Assembly: GCA_023230795.1 (NCBI GenBank)
Contig: JALNWR010000090.1
Span: forward strand, 1 to 10,601
Origin: Candidatus Cloacimonadota bacterium
GTDB lineage: Bacteria > Cloacimonadota > Cloacimonadia > Cloacimonadales > Cloacimonadaceae
Reading direction: 5' to 3'
DNA length: 10,601 bases
Shown here: positions 6,310 through 10,601 of the stretch, piece after piece
How the letters are laid out: each line of letters starts with the position of its first letter
How positions within the stretch are numbered: position 1 is the stretch's first letter
Translations under genes and position numbers: made by a program
Notes under the pieces: generated by a model
Told to the model about the DNA's origin: nothing
The model's input: the letters and a program-made list of their open reading frames with translations, nothing else
The model's database searches: none

Positions 6310-6403
6310 GCTGGATTGCAGGCGTCTCGCCTGCAGAGCACGAAACGTGCTCATTTTTCAAGGCCTCCAGCCTTGCTGGATGCGAGACGCATCCAAATCC
6401 AGC
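6310..6403. repeat. Four-hairpin palindromic element bounded by an inverted repeat
   Basis: GCTGGATT (6310-6317) and AATCCAGC (6396-6403) form an 8-bp inverted repeat that encloses four successive stems. They are TGCAGGCG-TCT-CGCCTGCA (6317-6335), GAGCACG-AAA-CGTGCTC (6336-6352), CAAGGC-CTCCA-GCCTTG (6359-6375) and TGGATGCG-AGA-CGCATCCA (6377-6395). The core of the first, GCGTCTCGC, is the reverse complement of the core of the fourth, GCGAGACGC, so the element is also palindromic as a whole. All stems are perfect over 6-8 bp. This is the architecture of a REP/MITE-like extragenic element or a highly structured RNA. No transposase lies nearby. Confidence 0.85.
6336..6358 (+). terminator. Possible intrinsic terminator inside the hairpin element
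   Basis: The perfect 7-bp stem GAGCACG-AAA-CGTGCTC (6336-6352) is followed by A and five T. This would end + strand transcripts coming from the 2607-6132 unit about 200 nt after its last stop codon. The stem may instead be simply one part of the repeated palindromic element. Confidence 0.4.
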
Positions 6404-6452
6404 AAGCATCCAATCCAGCAAGCATCCAATCCAGCAAGCATCCAAATCCAGC
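6396..6452. repeat. 16-nt tandem repeat, three copies plus a half
   Basis: AATCCAGCAAGCATCC occurs exactly at 6396-6411, 6412-6427 and 6428-6443, followed after one extra A by the half-copy AATCCAGC at 6445-6452. The first eight bases of the unit are the right arm of the inverted repeat that bounds the hairpin element, so the array seems to have grown from that end. Confidence 0.92.
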
Positions 6453-6530
6453 GATCAAACCAATCCAACGAAGTACAAAGAATCTGGCTTTCATTCCCGA
6501 TAGTGAAAGCTCGCTTTCAGTTAAGTTTAT

Positions 6531-6566
6531 GCTTGGGGCGGACCTGGTTTCGCCCCAAAGCGTTTT
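6531..6566 (+). terminator. GC-rich stem followed by a short T-run
   Basis: TTGGGGCG (6533-6540) pairs perfectly with CGCCCCAA (6551-6558) around a 10-nt loop. GCT/AGC extends the stem across a one-base bulge, and GTTTTAA follows at 6562-6568. This could terminate + strand transcription before the next operon. The large loop and the overlap with other possible stems lower my confidence. Confidence 0.35.
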
Positions 6567-6642
6567 AATGCCGTAAACACAGGGAATCTGCCCAAGCTGC
6601 GCTTTTTATTCAAGCTCAGAAATGGCAGTTTCGTTTTTTGCC

Positions 6643-6683
6643 TTGACATCTACAGGCCTGCAATTTGTTTTACTCAAGTAAAA
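6643..6683 (+). promoter_or_regulatory. Candidate promoter and palindrome before the DUF4175 gene
   Basis: TTGACA at 6643-6648 matches a -35 box, but the region 16-18 nt downstream (TTGTTT/TGTTTT) is a poor -10. A near-perfect palindrome, TTTTACT-CA-AGTAAAA (6668-6683), sits just before the RBS. It could be an operator for a dimeric regulator or a weak 5' stem. It is placed where an operon promoter is needed after the repeat region. Confidence 0.3.
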
Positions 6684-6697
6684 GGGAGAAATTAATG
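6684..6697 (+). promoter_or_regulatory. RBS fixing the start of the DUF4175 gene
   Basis: GGGAGA at 6684-6689 lies 5 nt before the ATG at 6695-6697. The frame is open back to a TTG at 6665, but that start has no ribosome site and would run through the palindrome, so ATG 6695 is chosen. Confidence 0.8.
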
Positions 6698-9600
6698 CAT
6701 AAATACCAAGCCTTACTCAGGACATATCGGAATAAGATAAATTTCGGCATAGCTTTGAGAGCTATCATCGGCAGCGCCCTGCTTTTTGGCTGTGGTGTGC
6801 ATGTATATTTCATTTTATGGCTGATCCTGGGTGCCTATTCTCCCGCCTTGCTCTATGCGAATATAGCTATTCGCGGGGCTTTGGCGCTTACAATAGTCTA
6901 TATTCTATGGCAGGCATATCGAGACCTCTGGGGCTTTGACAGATTGACCCGCTATCTGGATGCCCGGCATGGGCTGAAGGACGATCTGTATCAAAATGCC
7001 TGGGAGCTCTGGCAGCAAAAGGGAGAAAATCCCATCACGAAAGCCCTGCTAAGCTCTGCCACCCAGCGTTTGCAGGATAATACATACGAAGTTCCCAAGG
7101 TCTTTGGAGGGCGAAAGATCATCCTGATCACCTTATTGGGACTGGCTCTTTGCAGCTTCTGGTATTTCCAGAGAGCGGATTTTAGCATAGCGTTTCGACA
7201 GTTTTATACCAATAAAGCCCCCAAGATCGTATATAAAGAGGATATCAGCCTCAGCCCGGGGAATATCACCATAGGTAAGAACGAACAGGTCTTAATCAAG
7301 ATCGATGCTCCGGACCCCCGCCTGAAGCATAGGCTGTATTTTCGCACCAAAGAGTCCTGGCGGGAATTGGGACTTTCTCAGCATAGCTATCTCTTTTCCC
7401 GTCTGGAAAGCAGCATCGAATACTATGCGGAAAACGAGATCACAAAAAGCCCAATCTACCGGATCAAGGTATTGGACGAGCCCATAGTCCGCAGCTGGCG
7501 CGTGTCTTACGACTATCCGGCTTACACGGGAATACCGAATTTTTCGGATAGCCTGAGCTATGGCAATATCGAGGCTTATCGGGGCACGAAAGTAACCCTC
7601 AGGATACAGGGCAATATTCCTCTAAAGAGGGCCAGCATGGTGTTTTCAGATGCCAGCCGCAAAGACCTTTCGCCTATGGATGAAAGCAGCTTCATCACCC
7701 AATTTACCCTCAAGAATCCCGATCAATGGTATCTGGAGATCGAGGATGAGCTGGGACGCAAATCCCGCCCTGAAGAAAAGCAGATCCGGATTCTGCCGGA
7801 TGATCCTCCCCAGATTCGGATTATCTTCCCAGGTGAGGATGTCACCTTGAATCAAAATCTGATGCTACCTCTGATCATCACGGCAAACGATGATTTTGGC
7901 CTGGCCAATTTCAGCCTGCATTATCAAATCAACAGCAAAGAGCCCATCGCACTAAACATCCAAAGCGTGATTCCCAATAAACTGTATAATACAGACTACC
8001 TTTGGGATATGAACCCCCTGGATCTCTTCCCCGGAGATATAGTTACGTATTGGGCAGAGATATACGATAACGCTCCCGAGCCTCAAAAGGGTGTGAGCAC
8101 CCGCTATCGGGCCCGCTTTCCTTCTATCGAAGAAATCTATGCCGAGATAGAAAGCCAGGAGAAGATGCGCAAAGACGAGCTCAACACTGCCCTGGAAGAA
8201 AGCGAGAAGATTCAGCAGCGTTTTGAAGAAAAGCGGCGGGAATTGCTCAAAGACCCAAATATGCAGTGGGAAGATAAAAAAGAGCTGGAAGACATCCTGC
8301 AAAATCAACAAGACCTGTCTGAGCAGGTGGAAAACATCGCCGAAAGCTATCAGGAATTGATCGATAAAATGCAGGCCAATAGCACCCTGTCTCAAGAAAC
8401 CTTGCAAAAGATGATGAAAATTCAGGAATTGATGCAAGAGATCGCTACCGATGAGCTCTATGATGCCATGCGTGAGATGGAGAAGGCCATGCAAAATGTG
8501 CGGCCGGAGGATTTGCGCAAGGCTATGGAGGACTTCAAGTTTTCCATGGAGGATTTTGCCCAGAAGATAGAGCAGACCCTGGCGCTCTTGGAAAGCATCA
8601 AAAACGAGCAGGCCGTGCAAAAAGCCCTGCAAATCTCCGAAGAAATGGAAAAGATGCAAAAAGCTTTGAGCGAGAAAACCAAAGATGCAGCGCAGGATCA
8701 TCAAAAACTGGCAGACGAGCAAGGGCAGATTGGCGAGAAGTATGATGCGCTGCTGCAGGAACTGGAGGCTCTGAAAGAGCAGTTGGCCGGCGATCCCAAG
8801 GCCAGTAAGATGCTGGAAGAGCTGCTTCAGGATATGAAGCAAAGCAAGGCAGATCAGGATATGCAGAGCTCTGAGCAGGCTCTTAAGGGGGATAAACGTC
8901 CCCAATCCCAGCAGTCGCAAAGCGAAGCGCTGGAAAAGATGCGCCGCTTTACCCTCAAGCTTGCCGCCATGAAAGAATCCATGAGCTCCGGCTCTCAAGG
9001 CGAGGTGATGCAGGCTATAGGGCAGGCTATCCGCGAGCTTTTGATTTTCTCCAAAGAGCACGAAACTACCAAAGAGCGCTATGAAAACGATCCTTATCCG
9101 CTGGTGCCGGAACTGATATCTGCGTATGAAGGCCTGCAGATATCGCTGAATAAACTCTTTAGCAAGCCCCAGGTTAGCATGGTGCTTCCCCCCAAGTTTT
9201 ACATTGATCTGACCAGTGCTAATAAGGCCTATCGGGATATCTTCGGCGTATTGGGACAAAGCCGCACCCCCAATATCCGCAAAGACCTGGATGCAGTGCA
9301 GCAAAGCCTGAACCTCATGGCTTACGACCTGATGCTGGCTCAGCAAAATGCTTCTTCCGGAGGCGGGGGAGGGGGAGGCATGCAATCCCTGATGCAGATG
9401 CTGGAGCAAATGGGGCAGGAGCAGATGGCGATGAATATGCTTACCGAACAGCTGATGATGCAGATGCAGAGCCAGGGAGGCCGGATGGATGCCGGAATGC
9501 AGGAGCAGGTGCAAAAGCTGGCCTCAGATCAAGAGCGTCTGGCGGAGAACCTCAAACGCGCTCTGCAGCAAGACCCCGAAGCCCAAAAGCAGGGTAACGC

Positions 9601-9922
9601 TATCCAGCAGATCATCGATGAAGCGGAATCGGTGGCCCGCAATCTGCGCCAAAATCGCTTTGATCCTGCCATCATGAAACAGCAGGAGCATATACTCAGC
9701 CGGCTTTTGGATGCCCAAAAATCGATCACAAAGCGAGACACCAGTGAGAAAAGAAAGGCTGAGAGCAGCACCGGCCTGCCTTCTGCAGATCAGATCAAAG
9801 CGGTGGATTACGATGCCTTAAGGCGCGCTATGATGCTGGATGATGGCTTTAAAAACTATCCCCGCGAGTACCAACAGCTGATCATGGAATACCTCAAAAT
9901 CTTACAGGAAGGAGCCGAGTAA
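6695..9922 (+). CDS. DUF4175-type membrane protein with long coiled coil
   Basis: A 1075-aa envelope protein of unknown biochemical role. Hydrophobic helices lie at about 17-46, 51-73 and 140-158. They are followed by a predicted periplasmic beta-rich region (about 180-480) with the family-like segments SYDYPAYTGIP, ITANDDFGLANFSLHY and GDIVTYWAEIYDNAPEP. A charged, Gln/Glu/Lys-rich coiled coil runs from about 484 to 775. Then come a mixed helical part, a glycine run (GGGGGGG, about 888-894) and a Met/Gln-rich segment to about 935. Proteins of this build are frequent in Bacteroidetes and relatives and have no settled function. The start is set by the GGGAGA ribosome site. The gene ends in TAATG, overlapping the next start by one base, so the TPR protein is made with it. 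The family call rests on remembered motifs. Confidence 0.78.
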   Translation: MHKYQALLRTYRNKINFGIALRAIIGSALLFGCGVHVYFILWLILGAYSPALLYANIAIRGALALTIVYILWQAYRDLWGFDRLTRYLDARHGLKDDLYQNAWELWQQKGENPITKALLSSATQRLQDNTYEVPKVFGGRKIILITLLGLALCSFWYFQRADFSIAFRQFYTNKAPKIVYKEDISLSPGNITIGKNEQVLIKIDAPDPRLKHRLYFRTKESWRELGLSQHSYLFSRLESSIEYYAENEITKSPIYRIKVLDEPIVRSWRVSYDYPAYTGIPNFSDSLSYGNIEAYRGTKVTLRIQGNIPLKRASMVFSDASRKDLSPMDESSFITQFTLKNPDQWYLEIEDELGRKSRPEEKQIRILPDDPPQIRIIFPGEDVTLNQNLMLPLIITANDDFGLANFSLHYQINSKEPIALNIQSVIPNKLYNTDYLWDMNPLDLFPGDIVTYWAEIYDNAPEPQKGVSTRYRARFPSIEEIYAEIESQEKMRKDELNTALEESEKIQQRFEEKRRELLKDPNMQWEDKKELEDILQNQQDLSEQVENIAESYQELIDKMQANSTLSQETLQKMMKIQELMQEIATDELYDAMREMEKAMQNVRPEDLRKAMEDFKFSMEDFAQKIEQTLALLESIKNEQAVQKALQISEEMEKMQKALSEKTKDAAQDHQKLADEQGQIGEKYDALLQELEALKEQLAGDPKASKMLEELLQDMKQSKADQDMQSSEQALKGDKRPQSQQSQSEALEKMRRFTLKLAAMKESMSSGSQGEVMQAIGQAIRELLIFSKEHETTKERYENDPYPLVPELISAYEGLQISLNKLFSKPQVSMVLPPKFYIDLTSANKAYRDIFGVLGQSRTPNIRKDLDAVQQSLNLMAYDLMLAQQNASSGGGGGGGMQSLMQMLEQMGQEQMAMNMLTEQLMMQMQSQGGRMDAGMQEQVQKLASDQERLAENLKRALQQDPEAQKQGNAIQQIIDEAESVARNLRQNRFDPAIMKQQEHILSRLLDAQKSITKRDTSEKRKAESSTGLPSADQIKAVDYDALRRAMMLDDGFKNYPREYQQLIMEYLKILQEGAE

Positions 9923-10601
9923 TGCGCCAAGCCTTATTGACCATACTACTGCTGCTACTATTGCTACCTTTGATGGCGCAATACGACGAACGCCAGATCC
10001 TGGTGCAGCAAGCAAATCAACACCTTATCCGCCGTGAATACCAACAGGCTGAAACCGTATATCTGCAAATCCTGGAAAAGTATCCGGATGATCTGAATTC
10101 CATCTTGCAGCTCATGCAGATATATTTCAATCTTTCCGCATCCGACAAGGCCGAAGCCTTACTTACAAAGTATCAGAGAACTTTGGATGCAAATATCTAT
10201 ACCGAACAGCGGATTCAACTCTTTATCCTGCAAGGAAAGCTGCCCCAAGCCTATCAGATGGCGGAAGCTTATCTGCAGTTAAACGCTCAAAATCAAAATA
10301 AATACCGGCTTCTGGCTTCCTACTTTGAACGCCGGAGGCACTATGAATACTCGGTTCAGGTCTATGAAAAGGCCAGAGCCGAGCTGGACGAGACCCTCTT
10401 TATGATGGAGCTTGCCAATGCCAATATGCAGCTGCAGCGCTATCCAGCCGCCCTCAGGGAATATCTGGCTTATATGGCCAACAGTACAAACGTCAATATG
10501 TTTGTAAAAAACCAGATCAAAAGCATTGTAGAGCAGGATAGCAGCTTGATTGCCATGATCAGATCTGCAGCAAAGGACTCTGAATCTGATATCATCCTGG
10601 A
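9922..10601 (+). CDS. Secreted TPR-repeat protein, 3' end outside the window
   Basis: The first 226 codons are present and open to the window end. Residues 1-19 are a Sec signal peptide (poly-Leu core, LPLMAQ, probable cut after A19), resembling the exit of the FlgD-Ig protein's signal. After it come helix pairs of tetratricopeptide type, for example around 31-70 (REYQQAETVYLQILEKYPDD) and about 140-180 (YEYSVQVYEKARAELDE, LQRYPAALREYLAY). TPRs mediate protein-protein contacts, here in the periplasm. AAGGAG at 9909-9914 stands 7 nt before the ATG, which overlaps the stop of the DUF4175-type gene by one base, so a functional partnership is likely. What lies beyond residue 226 is unknown. Confidence 0.8.
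   Translation, partial: MRQALLTILLLLLLLPLMAQYDERQILVQQANQHLIRREYQQAETVYLQILEKYPDDLNSILQLMQIYFNLSASDKAEALLTKYQRTLDANIYTEQRIQLFILQGKLPQAYQMAEAYLQLNAQNQNKYRLLASYFERRRHYEYSVQVYEKARAELDETLFMMELANANMQLQRYPAALREYLAYMANSTNVNMFVKNQIKSIVEQDSSLIAMIRSAAKDSESDIIL

Larger units (their letters stand above)
6133..6694. other. 562-nt gene-free, repeat-dense region between operons
   Basis: No convincing gene is present. In order it holds a 20/21-nt tandem array (6149-6272), a block of four hairpins bounded by an inverted repeat (6310-6403), a 16-nt tandem array (6396-6452), further stems with terminator character (6488-6607), and a promoter-like stretch before the next gene (6643-6683). Frames open across it on either strand read through the repeats and the palindromes, lack plausible ribosome sites and resemble no protein family. 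Confidence 0.8.

Noticed and set aside
6158..6568. Open frames on both strands through the repeat region (also 6185-6445 minus and 6316-6576 plus)
   Set aside because: They translate the 20/21-nt and 16-nt arrays and the palindromes into low-complexity peptides, overlap each other, and lack ribosome sites.
6665..6694. TTG start extending the DUF4175 protein by 10 residues
   Set aside because: There is no ribosome site, and GGGAGA is well placed for the ATG at 6695.
7952..9514. Minus-strand open frame of 520 codons inside the DUF4175 gene
   Set aside because: It is a Leu/His-rich shadow of the + strand coiled coil, whose Gln, Glu, Lys and Met codons rarely give antisense stops. It has no RBS or family match.

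Overview
The window looks like a chromosomal stretch of a diderm bacterium of the FCB group. My best guess is Candidatus Cloacimonadota or a close relative, at moderate confidence. The reasons are a secreted protein with a FlgD-Ig-like C-terminal module next to a PorV/UPF0164-type outer-membrane barrel, a large DUF4175-type envelope protein followed by a secreted TPR protein, and a DivIVA homologue in a genome that clearly has an outer membrane. All recognised genes are on the + strand and tightly packed. There are no rRNA or tRNA genes, no transposase and no CRISPR array.

Layout. (1) 1-289 is a gene-free leader: a degenerate tandem array with a 53-nt period (alternating variants give a 106-nt higher-order unit), then the start of an operon. 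(2) 290-2529 is a four-gene overlapping operon: thymidine kinase (tdk), YggT, DivIVA and a trimeric-type purine nucleoside phosphorylase. (3) 2537-6132 is a second unit behind a good sigma70-like promoter: a DksA/TraR zinc-finger protein, prolipoprotein signal peptidase (lspA), a secreted OB-fold/FlgD-Ig protein, an outer-membrane barrel and a 93-aa membrane-anchored coiled-coil protein. (4) 6133-6694 is a 562-nt gene-free region packed with repeats: a 20/21-nt tandem array, a 94-nt element made of four consecutive hairpins bounded by an inverted repeat, a 16-nt tandem array growing out of that element's right end, and terminator-like stems. (5) 6695 to the end is a third operon: the DUF4175-type membrane/coiled-coil protein (1075 aa) and the start of a TPR protein cut by the window end.

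How the genes fit together. The first operon joins nucleoside salvage (tdk, purine nucleoside phosphorylase) to cell-envelope or division proteins (YggT, DivIVA). The order yggT - divIVA - (...) - DksA/TraR-like - lspA parallels the Bacillus ylmG-ylmH-divIVA-ileS-ylyA-lspA neighbourhood, so it looks like an old conserved gene order with ylmH and ileS absent and the phosphorylase inserted. The middle of the second unit and the whole third operon concern the envelope: lipoprotein maturation, an exported protein, a beta-barrel, and an inner-membrane protein with a large periplasmic region.

I found no clear new defence or mobile system. The parts least explained by known families are the composite hairpin/tandem-repeat region at 6133-6605, the DUF4175/TPR pair, and the secreted OB-FlgD protein with its barrel and small membrane partner.
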